Origin: Lingula anatina
Taxonomy: Eukaryota > Brachiopoda > Lingulata > Lingulida > Lingulidae
Assembly (NCBI RefSeq): GCF_001039355.2
Contig: NW_019775480.1
Location: 1,027,146-1,048,799, forward strand
DNA: 21,654 nucleotides
Reading direction: 5' to 3'
Positions 1-10,610 of the stretch are shown here, piece by piece. A model generated the notes under the pieces. It saw only the letters and a program-made list of their open reading frames with translations, was not told the DNA's origin and did no database searches. Position 1 is the first letter of the stretch. The number at the start of each line of letters is the position of its first letter. Both the position numbers and the translations under genes were made by a program.

Positions 1-638
1 TTTTTTTTTAGTTCACAAATATCTTTGTGTGTAGATAGATGTTTAAAAAAGTGCAAATTGCACACAGTTATTTGAGTTAAGTTTCATTTTAAACATTTTG
101 AAATATACTGTAAGACCCAACCTTGATTCAAGTTTGAGGATATTTGTTTGGTTTTGTAGTTCAAGGAATATAGACCGAAGCAGCTATACTTGAACATTTA
201 ACTTTTTTTAATGAAATAAAGTTGTTGTGGATGTAAAACATATCTTTTGAAACTAAATAAGCCAATTTGAAGAGAATTTGGGCACCTTTGCTGCTTTAAA
301 TTATCAGCCTTACTAAAAAATATGGTCTTTTCAAGATAAGACATATAAATGGTTTAATTAACTGACAATTGATAAGATTAGGGTGGTTACTGGTAATTAA
401 TTTATTAATTGATTAGTCAATAAATTATAATTGAGTTTGTTCTGTGTTTTTTTACCCTACTGCGATATTAAAACAAATCAGCACAGCTGTCAAACATACA
501 GACTTAAAGCAGAAAATAACAAGAATAGTGCTCAAAAGAGGATTTTTGTTAATTTTGATGCAATATAACTTATTTGTTTTAGTTTCCTTACCTTTTTAAC
601 TCAGTTTAAACACAAATTTACATTTCATGCACCTGTAG
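1..638. other. Intron or 5' flank of esterase-like gene; no exon seen
   Basis: AT-rich sequence with no open frame resembling the missing N-terminal esterase segment. Exon 1 of the window starts with a spliced acceptor, so this is most likely intron. Confidence 0.6.
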
Positions 639-815
639 CCCCCAGAGGAGCCTGACAAGTGGATGGAGAGAGACGTGGAGAGATATAAAACATGGGATGC
701 CACCTACTACAGGCCAGCGTGTCCCCAGCCTAAGAACATTGTCCTGCAACAACACCTGCCTCACCACACCAATACCAGTGAGGACTGTCTCTACATGAAT
801 ATCTTCACACCAAAT
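639..815 (+). CDS. Esterase-like exon 1 of window
   Basis: Acceptor ...CACCTGTAG and donor GTAAGTG bound 59 whole codons, starting PPEEPDKW and ending [13 protein letters not shown]. The two cysteines form the first conserved esterase disulfide loop. No initiator Met or signal peptide is present, so at least one exon precedes it outside the window. Confidence 0.9.
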
Positions 816-3800
816 GTAAGTGTGGTTTAGACTGGGTGGGGGGTGGGGTGGGGGGGGGCTTTTTAATAATGTGAGAATGCAGGTTTGCTTCATAACTGTT
901 TGGACCAATAAAAATTAATTAGGTTAACTGGCTGTTTTGAGAGTGGTACTTTGTTTTGATGAGTGTCTTATGTTGTAACCAGTATTATGTTGTCAATCAA
1001 TATACTACACAGCGTGAAAATGGTCGCAAAGTCTTTTTATGTTATGTAATCACTATGATACCTGTCTGAAATCAAGTGCGTGGTGTCCATTTTCAGATCA
1101 CATATTATCCGTATTATGGCAAGAGGTGGCCAGTGCTAGTATATATCCATGGAGGAGAATTCACACACGGCTCAGCACAGATGTATCCTGGGACAGTTCT
1201 TGCGCAGAGACAAGTCGTTCTTGTAACATTTAACTACAGGCTGGGTCCATTAGGTAAGGAATTGTGTACTTTCTGATAATTTACATACAGCTTTTTCAAA
1301 GGAGCAAAAATAGCAGAGTTTTTAAAGGCACAAGTGGAATTACCTTTTTCATTTATGCAAAGCATGAAAATCCATTAGATAAATTGAAAATGTTGTCTCT
1401 GTCTAAAGTAGTTTCCCCTTATAATCTAAAATTCTTGCAGTTCCATAATTATGTACACCTAAATACTTCATTTGTTTCACTTTTTTTTTTTACTTTTATT
1501 CAATTTTTTTTATTAGAAAAAAATTATCATTTTCCTAAAGATATGAAAACTTAGCAAAAAGAGGACTGGTACAAGAGCTTATCACTCTCCATATAAGGCA
1601 TGAACATTCTTACCTAGTAAGCAAGTATGTTTTGCAGGTTTTCTATCTACTGAGGATGCAAAAGCCAGGGGGAATTATGGGATGTTGGATCAAGTTCGGG
1701 CTCTGGAGTTCATTAGAGAAAACATCTGGTATTTCTATGGAGACCCCAATAATGTCATGATATTTGGGCATGATGCAGGCGCAGTCAGTGTAGGGCTCCA
1801 TCTGGTGTCAGATAAGTCGAGAGGAAGAAGTGAGTAAACCTTCTTTGAATGCAATTTGCATGGAGATTTGAGTGTTGGATTTGAATTGAAGCCAGTAACA
1901 CCAAGCAAATTAAAAGTGCATAAATTTTCATTAGTTTTTTTTTCTCACACTCACTCAGTTGCCATCTTGTTTACACACACACTCAACAACGTATTTACTC
2001 AGGCAATTACTCACTTGATTACTCATCCACTCACTAATTAATAATTTATTTCCTTATCATAGTCGGTCAGTCATTATCCGTTCACTCACTCAGTAATTCA
2101 TAGTTTATTCCTTCCTCCAATCACTAAATAATAAATTTATTTTTCCCAGAACTCTTCACTAAGGCGGCTGCAGCTGGAGGAGCAGACATGGTGGAGTGGG
2201 GGGTGATAGAGCCCAAGTACCGCCCCAGGGAGTATGCCTATGAGCTGGGCTATCGCCTGGGATGTCCTGTGGATCACAATGATCACCACTCCCTGATCCA
2301 GTGCCTCAGGTAACTGGGGAACACTAGAAATTCTTTTTTTTGCGACAATTTTGGGGCTTATTCCCAGTAAAACTATATATTAATAATTCTTCATAGATTG
2401 ATCCAACTTTTCAGGGACTGTTGCTGAATACAATCCAATTAACATGCCTCCTCATGGCTTTGACTGTGAGTGTGTTGGAAACGAGTGGAGGCAGTTAATC
2501 TGGTTGCATTCAGAGAGAGTCCCTGCTGAATTGGATATAGAACTAAGCAGAACAATAGTTTCATTGGGAATTGACCCTTATTCCTTAGCCAGTCTGAAAT
2601 AGTGACACATTTTATCAAGAGGGGGGGCTCTTACTATTATATGTATTCATGCCCCAAAATTATGGAAACTCGTCTAAAATCTCATCTTGTTCAAAGTTTT
2701 TATAATATAGTGCCTTATATTTTTTTTTTAAATGGTGTTTGTATAATTTCAGTAGTGTGGTTTTTTTAAAAAAAAATTGTATACCCATTAAGTACATTGT
2801 AGTGGAACGTACTATATAAGAGATAAGTTAATATTTATTAATTATTATTATTATTATTATTATTATTATCAGGTACACCAAGAGCTGGGAGGAGATTACC
2901 CTAGCTGGCCTCAATATCTCTAAGAGGGTGAGGACTACCGTGAATAATAGTGTGAAATATTGACATCTCTTTTACCATAATTGAAGGGTTTAAATCATTA
3001 TGTATCACCATTATATTTTCCTTGAACATGGAAAAAAAACTGCATTAAGTTTGAGATCAAGTAAGGATGAGATCTAATTTACGGATGAGCAGAGAACAAG
3101 TACTGGTATTCATAATGTTGCCTTTATTGAATGTGTAAGATTAAATATAAGGCATATGCCCAAAAATTGATCTAAAATTTCTGACAAATAATTTAATATA
3201 TTTTAGTTCATTAGTCCATTTAAATGAAATAAGCATTGATCCTTCCTGCTTCAGAAACTGCTACTGATTTATCTTGTGTCAAATAGACCCATCTAAGTCT
3301 TCAAATTAAGCCCAATTTTCAAGCAAAATTAATTTAGTTAAACAAGCCTGCAAACGTGGTGGCATGTTTGTTTATATAAAATTATATAAGATGGGAATTC
3401 TCTGTGCAATTTTATGTAACTTTGTATTCTCTTATGTCTTTCACCCCTGAAGTGGGAATAAACAAATAAATAAGAATACTGAAGCAGTGAGAGTGAAATT
3501 TCCAGGAGTGGTTTCCCTGGGCCGCTATAATTGATTGGATAATTATGATATAAAATTATTGAAGCACTGAGTGTGTATTTTCCAGGAGTGGCTGCCTGCA
3601 GGCCCCTGGGCCCCTGTAGTGGATAGATATAAAATTATTGAAGCAATGAATGTGTATTTTCCAGGAATGGCTGCCTGCAGGCCCCTGGGCCCCTGTAGTG
3701 GATGGCTATGATGGCTTCCTCACTGATACCCCACGAAACCTCAGAGAGAGAGGTGCAGTGGCACCAGTCATGTTTTTGGCAGGGCTATGTTTGAATGAGG

Positions 3801-6158
3801 GATCGTATTTGATACGTAAGTTCTATATGATGTTTTGGGTATTTCTTAAAAAAAGAAATTTCACGGGGTGTATGGTGTACATTTGCAGAAGCAGATGACA
3901 AATGAAAATGTAAAACTGTTTATTTGATTATACAAAAGATAACAAATACAGACCGAGTCCTTCATTTGACCTTGAAATTAAATAAGTGAAATTAATTTTT
4001 CAATTGAGGACTGCCTGTAGGTGTGGTAATTTATTTCTTTTTACATTAAAATAGGCTTTAAATCATTTGCCAAATTTGTTTAGAAACAAAATAGATAATA
4101 ACAAATTTGAAGGTAATAATAAATGATAAAAAACAATTAAATTTACTTTGGATTGAGGAAACTCTAGGGTTTTATTAACGCATTTGCCATTTTTTGCTCT
4201 CTTTGATAAGCCATGATTTGGCTTCAATTTGTAACATGACTGCCAGAAATTTCATTGACCTCTCATCATTTCAGCCAACATCTCTCCCACCATGGGAAAA
4301 GGCATCACAGAGACAGAGTTTGACATGGCGGTAGACGACTTCCTGGCGAGACGAAGAATCTGGGACATCGAGAGGGCGAGGGAAGCAGTGAGGTTTGAAT
4401 ATACTTACTGGACAAACCCAGACAATGCCACCGCAAGGACACAGGAGTTGATGCATGTAAGTTATGAGTCTCATCCCTAAGAATAAAGTTAAATTTGTCT
4501 TAAATCAACAGCTAAATATTGAAATTTTTTACGTCTAATATGTCACTGTCTGTTAGAGCATCTTTGTCAGGGAATGAGGCTACAAAGGAGAATAACTTCC
4601 ATTCAGACAATATATAATACTTGCCTCCCAAACTACTGCCTTAATATATTACTAGTAAGCTGTTGATTGAAGAAAGAATTATGTCATGATTATTCTTATA
4701 AAATAACAGGCTACTGGAATTATTCTCTGACTGTGTTATCCCTAAATTGATGGTGATAATAATGATGTTGATGTGTTTTCAGTTATATGGTGATCTCAAG
4801 TATGGCGCTGGACTGGACTACACTTTGAAGAACGCCTCCAACTTAAATAGGACGTATTTCTACGTGTTCCAGTACAGGTCAGAAATGGAGACAGAGCCTG
4901 GATGGAGAGGTGAGTTTCAAGGAGTCGTTTGTTTTGAAATTCTTCATTTAAGCCCCCTTTACTCTGGACGATGTCCTTTCTGCGTCCCAAAGTATGGCTA
5001 GGTTTGAGAGTTAAGAAAACATTCTGTAACCTAAGCGATGTTTGTGCCTCCTTTCTGTGACCACAGCAATGTTCAGGACTGTCCTGATAGTTTTATAAAG
5101 AAAATCCACAGTGAGAAAAAAATAGTTTAAGGCCTCGAGGCAGAGATACTTTTACTATATACCATTGCATGTAGAAGACATTATGACTAAGAATATTTAA
5201 ACTATACAGTATGGTAACTGGCCATTGGAAGCCTGGAATTATACATATATACCACATGGGGACAACTTTCAACATAATATTTAAATTACTCTGTCATATA
5301 TTCAGGTATCCCCCATGGTGCTGACATCCCATATATCTTTGGTTTTCCCCACATGAACTACACTTTCGCCAATGTCAGTAGCATCAAGATTAATAAACTA
5401 TATGACGGCTACTTGGACAGAAATATGAGTGACTTCATGATCACTGTGTATACGGAGTTTGCCAGAAGAGGGTAAGGCTTTGATCATTGAGGGTTAAAAA
5501 TTTGATTAAAAGTGCAGCACCAACTTGGAACAGAATAATGTTATATGTGGTCTGCATATGTGTGCGATATAATACTATGTTCAATATATTTTTCTAGCTT
5601 AGAATTTTGATATTGTTTTATTTTGTCTTATAAGAAGTTCTTTAAACAGAGACAATCACACATACTTTTGGTTAGGTGTTGGATGTTTTTTCACTGATGG
5701 TTTGAACAATCCTACATTTTACTAAGGTCTACATTACAATTAAATTGCTTTAGATTGTTGGATTTCAATTAAATAAGAAAAAAGTTGTTTCAACATAAAT
5801 TATTATTCAACCTTATTTAATTATTTAATGTTTTTTTCTTGATAAGTAGTACAATATTTCTTTGACATGAGTTAATTTATTTCACTGTTTGGTACAATAC
5901 CATAATGCCTGTCTTTTCTCTTCCAGCAACACAACACCTGATCTCCCAGAGGAAGGTGACATACGCCGTGACCACCTGCGTAATATCACCTGGCTCCCTG
6001 TTAACCCATACAATCTCACCTTCCTTGTGATTGACGAGTACCCCTATCACGATGTGATGTATAGGCAGGACGAGTTTGCCTTCTGGATGTATAGGTTTTC
6101 AGAGGTTGTGGATCTTATTCCAGGTAAGAATTGTTGACATAGTATGTGTGTGTTTATA

Positions 6159-6195
<37 letters not shown>

Positions 6196-6451
6196 TTGTG
6201 GATGTGGAATTATTTGTGTGTGTGTGTGTGTGTGTGACCAAAGTTGGAGGTATGTAAGGATAATTTTAATAAAATGTATATTATGGTATATAAACTATTT
6301 TCCAGTGTTCACCACGCCCTGGCCAACCCCCGCTGCCTTCAGGGACTTCCAGATAGCCACCTGGGGACTGGTGGTCTTTGGGATCCTCGCCACACTGATC
6401 ATTGCCTGCCTCGCTGTGGCACTGATTCGAGCCAGAAGTAAATATGTATAG
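639..6451 (+). CDS. Cholinesterase-like adhesion molecule, catalytically dead, 5'-partial (11 exons)
   Basis: Joined exons 639-815, 1097-1253, 1638-1829, 2150-2309, 2873-2927, 3665-3815, 4275-4456, 4783-4909, 5306-5471, 5927-6123 and 6306-6451 give 1710 nt, an open frame of 569 residues plus TAG, with GT-AG at every junction. Alpha/beta-hydrolase esterase landmarks run in order: [12 protein letters not shown], the oxyanion-hole region [16 protein letters not shown], the nucleophile elbow FGHDAG, the second disulfide loop (GCPVDHN...QCLR), the acid-residue motif NEGSYL, the histidine motif [11 protein letters not shown], and one C-terminal membrane helix ([20 protein letters not shown]). The elbow serine is Asp (codon 1772-1774) while the triad Glu and His remain, so hydrolysis is not expected. 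The Cys loop before SEDCLY lacks the choline-binding Trp of acetylcholinesterase. Twelve N-glycosylation sequons imply a secreted or surface ectodomain. The signal peptide and first 50 or so residues must lie upstream of the window. Likely role: cell adhesion or receptor, as in neuroligin and gliotactin; the exact subfamily is not resolved. It is convergent with SNX19. Confidence 0.9.
1097..1253 (+). CDS. Esterase-like exon 2 (oxyanion-hole segment)
   Basis: It reads [22 protein letters not shown] and ends [12 protein letters not shown] is the oxyanion-hole glycine motif. The acceptor is TTTTCAG and the donor GTAAGG; it enters in phase 0 and leaves in phase 1. Confidence 0.92.
1638..1829 (+). 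CDS. Esterase-like exon 3 (mutated nucleophile elbow)
   Basis: It encodes [19 protein letters not shown] through [14 protein letters not shown]. The family motif GxSxG is here G-H-D-A-G, with the Ser position an Asp codon (GAT, 1772-1774). The acceptor is TTTTGCAG and the donor GTGAGT; phase 1 in and phase 1 out. Confidence 0.93.
1860..2120. repeat. Degenerate ACTCA-rich simple sequence in intron
   Basis: The third intron contains many loosely spaced CACTCA/ACTCAC words between about 1945 and 2130, a decayed short tandem repeat. No coding signal is seen. Confidence 0.5.
2150..2309 (+). CDS. Esterase-like exon 4
   Basis: It encodes [20 protein letters not shown] and ends [18 protein letters not shown], the second disulfide loop conserved in carboxylesterases and neuroligins. 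The acceptor is TTTTCCCAG and the donor GTAACT; phase 1 in, phase 2 out. Confidence 0.9.
2839..2870 (+). repeat. (ATT)n microsatellite forming a splice acceptor
   Basis: Ten or so ATT/TTA units end directly in CAG, the acceptor of exon 5. The repeat replaces an ordinary polypyrimidine tract. Confidence 0.85.
2873..2927 (+). CDS. Esterase-like exon 5 (55-nt small exon)
   Basis: It encodes [18 protein letters not shown] after completing an Arg codon. The acceptor AG directly follows an (ATT)n microsatellite, and the donor is GTGAGG. It is too short to stand out as an ORF; the call rests on phase 2 to phase 0 continuity between exons 4 and 6. Confidence 0.85.
3481..3706 (+). repeat. Three tandem copies (79-80 bp) spanning the acceptor of exon 6
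   Basis: Copies start at 3481 (diverged), about 3561 and about 3640. Each carries GAAGCA, a pyrimidine tract, TTTCCAGGA and the first exon-like bases (GTGGCTGCCTGCAGGCCCC in the later two). Copies 2 and 3 are nearly identical, through CCTGTAGTGGAT. Only the last copy leads into the full exon. Confidence 0.9.
3665..3815 (+). CDS. Esterase-like exon 6 (acid-residue segment)
   Basis: It encodes [19 protein letters not shown] and ends [19 protein letters not shown] and NEGSYL are conserved esterase positions, and the Glu at 3797-3799 is the triad acid, retained. The acceptor at 3663-3664 is the last of three tandem copies. The donor is GTAAGTTC; phase 0 in, phase 1 out. Confidence 0.92.
4275..4456 (+). 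CDS. Esterase-like exon 7
   Basis: It encodes [20 protein letters not shown] and ends [12 protein letters not shown]. It has two sequons (NIS, NAT). The acceptor is CATTTCAG and the donor GTAAGT; phase 1 in, phase 0 out. Confidence 0.9.
4783..4909 (+). CDS. Esterase-like exon 8
   Basis: It encodes [20 protein letters not shown], then [29 protein letters not shown] is the usual esterase beta-strand before the catalytic-His loop. Sequons NAS and NRT are present. The acceptor is TGTTTTCAG and the donor GTGAGT. Confidence 0.9.
5306..5471 (+). CDS. Esterase-like exon 9 (histidine segment)
   Basis: It encodes [20 protein letters not shown] and ends [14 protein letters not shown]. The His of PHGAD (5314-5316) aligns with the catalytic His of cholinesterases and is kept. 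Sequons NYT, NVS and NMS are present. Phase 1 in, phase 2 out; donor GTAAGG. Confidence 0.9.
5927..6123 (+). CDS. Esterase-like exon 10
   Basis: It begins by completing Gly and reads [11 protein letters not shown], then [14 protein letters not shown], and ends [16 protein letters not shown]. This is the C-terminal part of the esterase domain (WP...yl, then FW.). Sequons NTT, NIT and NLT are present. The acceptor is CTCTTCCAG and the donor GTAAGAA. Confidence 0.9.
6161..6236 (+). repeat. (TG)n microsatellite, two blocks, in last intron
   Basis: About 17 TG units (6161-6194) and about 11 more (6215-6236), separated by a short non-repeat spacer. It lies between esterase-like exons 10 and 11. 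Confidence 0.95.
6306..6451 (+). CDS. Esterase-like exon 11 (transmembrane helix and stop)
   Basis: It encodes [20 protein letters not shown], then a hydrophobic helix of about 22 residues ([20 protein letters not shown]) and the tail RARSKYV before TAG at 6449-6451. The basic tail after the helix fits type I topology. The stretch GTAAAT just before the stop could act as a weak donor, so a longer tail in another isoform is possible. Confidence 0.88.
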
Positions 6452-9447
6452 TGAATGTGGATATGTCTTGTTGTCAGCCATGCAATGTGATGTGATGTGA
6501 GGCCCTTCAATCTTCTGGAATTATCATCATAATTTTTTCTTATTATTTTAATATCATGGGAACATTTTTCTTTTTGTTGAAAAACTTTGGCAAATTTGTA
6601 TAATAAAATTTAAGGCACTTTCTTTTTTTTTTTTTAAGTTGAGGCACTTTTTTTTAAATTTAACACTTCAACAATGCCTTTAGTTAAATATTAAAAAAAT
6701 CTCTCATTGTTCACTCTTGTACCTATAACTTAGGTATTTTTTTTGTACTTGTGACGAAAATATTTGAACAATTTGGAAGTCAGGATTTAATAGTTTCTCT
6801 GCCAGAAACCTCACTGTTGAATATTTATGATATTTTTTTTATTATGATGGTTTGACTCAAGTTTTTGAACTGCTTGATTGTACCTACTTTATGCACATAG
6901 TTTGTAAATATTTTTTATATATAGTGTTGAACTTCTCATTACATTTCCACAAAGTGTGGAATTGGAAGGTGATATATAGGAGAGTTCAGGTGTGCTTATG
7001 ATATATTGAAAACATTCAAGTTGGTTGTGTCAACCTTTTACTGTCATCAAGATACATATTTATTATATATTGCACCAATTCTTGGATATAAAATAAATGG
7101 GACCAAACTTTTTAAATAAATCTGTTTTTAAAATTATTTTTAAAACAATATCTCTGAATGTGTCAGCTGTGAAATTTATTAGTTTTTATAAATAAATGTA
7201 ACAACTCTATCATTCCAGACCTGTAGTTGAAGATTTTTCAACTTGGAAGCGTAATTATTTGTCACTCTGCCTGTGATGGTGAATGTCTTTCTCTTTTCAA
7301 ACAGACTTTTTTCAAGAATGCTCTAGGTTTTGCACTTATGTGACTTATTAATTCATGTTTTATTTGCTTATTTTATCAAAAGAACATGGTTGTCATTTTT
7401 ATAATGCATTTTCATGGAGACAAAAAACAGAAGACTGCTGCCTCTTCGTCTGAATAGAGTTGAAGTACTGTACCAAATATCACATTTTGAAGTAGGTTTA
7501 GAATTATGTAAATAATGGCTTTAGATTTTTAATTGGAGTGCCAGGAATTGTAGTTGAAAAATAAACCTATAGAAAAAAACTATAAGGAAATAAAAAGTAG
7601 TCTCTTCACAACTGATAATGAACTTTGAACATTTTTGTATCTTCTTGTATAATAGTGATAATAGACTGAAAATTGTGTACTAACCTCATGAAATGGGGCG
7701 GTTGAAAAGCTGAATTGTTTAAATGGAAGCTTAATTACTATGAGTAGTATGTGTTAAAAAAAGAAATAAAATGTTGATAAATATTTCTTGTTATAGCTGT
7801 CTGCCATCAAGTCCCATCATTTTTCTGTAATAGACAAATAATACTTCAACAAGTTCATTTATTGGAATACATTTGTATGACACTTACGCTTATCACAGAT
7901 AATTTCCAAAGCAAAGAAATCTTACTACTTACGAAATGTGCCGTAATAATTTTTATAAAATTCTACATTGAAAATGTGTGATGATTTTTTATGCCTGATA
8001 ACCTCATCAATGCACTGGCTTAACTTACTCATTTAATATAATTACTAATAAGCAGCACACAACAAAATGTTAGCAATATTGTACTTATCAATTACGTTAA
8101 TGTAATTTAAACAAAAAATGACGGTGAAGACTACAAACCTCAGTATGTAAATTGTGCACTGAAATGCTTGATTTTTTTTTTAATTTGCCAACTTTCCAAA
8201 CTTAAAATTCCTTTATATTTTAATAACCACTTAGGTGGAAACTCAGGCCAAGTACCATAATAATAATTCTCAGTATCTTTATTGCACAAACTCCCATTTT
8301 CTTCCAAACCCTATATATTCCATTTCTCTACCAAAAATCATCACTTTATTTCCTAATTGGAAACAAATGCAGAACTGCAAAGGTGCACCTTGTGCTCAAA
8401 CATTGCATGTTTGTCTGTACATGAAATATATTACTGAACTCATCAAACATAGAAATGAGTAATATTATTTCAGAATCTCATGCTGATAAGTACCCAAAAA
8501 TAAACATCTCATGCATCTGACTCGAAGAAAAATGTCACAAGTAAACGAACATCATGCTCTGGCCACCGATTCATAATTTCATTACATTTAGACAGATAAC
8601 CTGTAATATACTGCAGTATATATTAATATATATAATAGATATACATTCATATAAGTTAATAATGAGCAAAAACATTTTAATATCAAAGGCCAACTGATTT
8701 CATCTGATGACCCAATGCATAACAAAATTGAGTAAAAATTAATGCAATAATTTTTAATCACAATACATCTACCACCCACTTCTAACAACAAACATAATCT
8801 CTAAGTATCAAGAGTAGAATAGAAATCATGGCAATCTTAAGAAGTTGTTATCATAATTGTCATAAATTGGCACAAACATTTAAAGAAAACATACCTCTCT
8901 ATTCATACTATGACTACAAATCACAAAACATAATTACAACAGCAAACTAACTCCACAAAAATAAATAACATCATATCATCTCAACAAAATTAAACCAACG
9001 AGATCAGAGGTAGACTCACACAAGAACTGTTGTGGACTGTAAATCAATATGACATCAGTAACTTTTTTATAATAACAACGCTACAAGTGAATATTTTTAA
9101 CACTAAGTTTTTCCATCTGTAAGACAGAAGTTAGTACCAAAATGAGTGCAACTGCCTCATATAAACACCTGTCTGTCTTTTTCCTTGTGCCATCATGCTG
9201 CTTTTCTTGGCAAGTGCAATGGGTTCACCTATTGGCAAAGACTCTAGCAGCTGTACTTGAGCATTGCACAGTGCCTCCCCCTTTTGTTAAAAGAGTTTTT
9301 AAGCAATTCCCGGAAACTGTCAAGTGTGTCCATCTACAGCTGATGGGTTAAGAAGCATTCTTGAAGACAGGGTCAATTGTCTCCACCAACTGGATAAGTT
9401 TCAAATACTGCAGGAAGTGTCATATGACTGCCTGTGGCTCCATCTGA
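6452..9447. other. Convergent intergenic region with both 3' UTRs
   Basis: AT-rich, with short T and A runs and no convincing ORF on either strand. Candidate polyadenylation signals for the + strand gene include AATAAA at 6602-6607 and 7092-7097; for the - strand gene AATAAA reads at 8283-8278. The actual cleavage sites cannot be decided from sequence. Confidence 0.6.
9161..9350 (-). pseudogene. Decayed partial copy of SNX19 exon 12
   Basis: On the - strand, about 51 nt near 9210-9160 match the end of SNX19 exon 12 (10110-10050) at roughly 80% identity by eye, including a shared GGTGTTTATATGA. Upstream of it the sequence can be read as SFRELLKNSFNKRG, loosely like the exon 12 segment NLRELLWHDGKRPG. 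Frameshifts and stops break it. It lies downstream of the SNX19 stop codon, consistent with an old tandem duplication of the gene end. Confidence 0.5.
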
Positions 9448-9464
9448 TCAAGTGGCTCCATCTG
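9434..9464. repeat. 13-bp direct repeat flanking the SNX19 stop codon
   Basis: GTGGCTCCATCTG occurs at 9434-9446 and at 9452-9464, with the stop codon complement TCA at 9448-9450 between them. Confidence 0.9.
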
Positions 9465-9656
9465 GAGGACGTGTATCTAACTTAAACAGCTTAATGTGCA
9501 GCTCTTCTGTCTTGACCTCAGGCAGCAGTTGCTCTAACAGGGCGTCTGCCAGACAGAACAGGAGGTGTTTGTTTAGTTTTACGCTGTCCAATGTGGCCAT
9601 GATCTCCCTCACAGACATGGACAGGTCTTCATCATCTAACAGTAGGGCCAGGAAAC
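9448..9656 (-). CDS. SNX19: SNX19 exon 13 (Nexin_C end, stop)
   Basis: It reads FLALLLDDEDLSMSVREIMA and DSVKLNKHLLFCLADALLEQ, the Nexin_C signature, and ends DTRPPDGAT with TGA at 9450-9448. The stop sits inside an 18-bp-spaced direct repeat. Confidence 0.9.
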
Positions 9657-10569
9657 CTGGATTACAAAAGAGAAGATGTTGTGAGGTCCTCAACATCTAA
9701 TAGGGAGAAGAAAACTGGACTGTATAAATCAGTATATTGTGATACAATGCTATTGTTATAGAGAGGAAAATTTGGTGTTATGTGAGATAGATTTCAAATT
9801 AAGGGACTTATTTGACCCACTTCAATATTTAGATTAACCAGAAAGGTGGAAGAAAGTCATTTCCATCAAAAATACATAATGGTACAAAAAAAAAAAAAAA
9901 ATTGTACAAATTTTTTTGGTCTTCCAAGCTTGAATAAATACTAAATGGCTGATACAGTTAATAAATTTGTAATAACTTCTAAGTAGCATTTGGCAGGCTT
10001 TAAATTTGAATTATTTCCAGTGATGTATGTCTGACTCAATAATTACCAGGATAGGCTTCATATAAACACCTCTCTGCCTGTTTCCTTGTGACATCATACT
10101 GCATCTGGCTTATGATTGGCTGTTCCTGGTCACCTGGTCTCTTCCCATCATGCCACAGCAACTCTCTAAGGTTCTGAAGGTAGTGGGCACATCTTTCCTC
10201 AGTAGTGATGGATGCCACAGCTTCTTGTAGAAAACTGAAACAGATTTAGATATTGATAGACACAAAATTACCACAACTTTCACAGAGAACTGCAACCCTT
10301 GAAATGATAGACATAACACCTTGAGGCAAAAGCACCACAGACTGTGAATAAAAATGGCGACAGTTAATATGAAAGAAAATATAACCTTTCTTTCTCTCTT
10401 CCAACTTTCAGTTTGTTTTCAACAATTCCAAACAATTTCAATAATTCTCAAACAATACGCTATAAAAGTTTTCTCTGTTGAAAATACTGATCTTTATCAC
10501 AGTGAACAACAATTAAAATAGTCAAAATCATCATCACTTCAGACAGATATATTATGTAATCCCCAGATG

Positions 10570-10610
<41 letters not shown>

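Noticed and set aside
618-908. Antisense 96-residue frame over esterase-like exon 1
   Set aside because: It is a shadow of the real exon plus the G-rich tract downstream.
639-6451. Active acetylcholinesterase or carboxylesterase
   Set aside because: The GxSxG serine is Asp, the choline-site Trp is absent and the protein ends in a transmembrane helix.
8235-8462. 75-residue + strand frame
   Set aside because: AT-rich low-quality frame with no domain, splice context or conservation clue; it lies in the convergent 3' UTR region.
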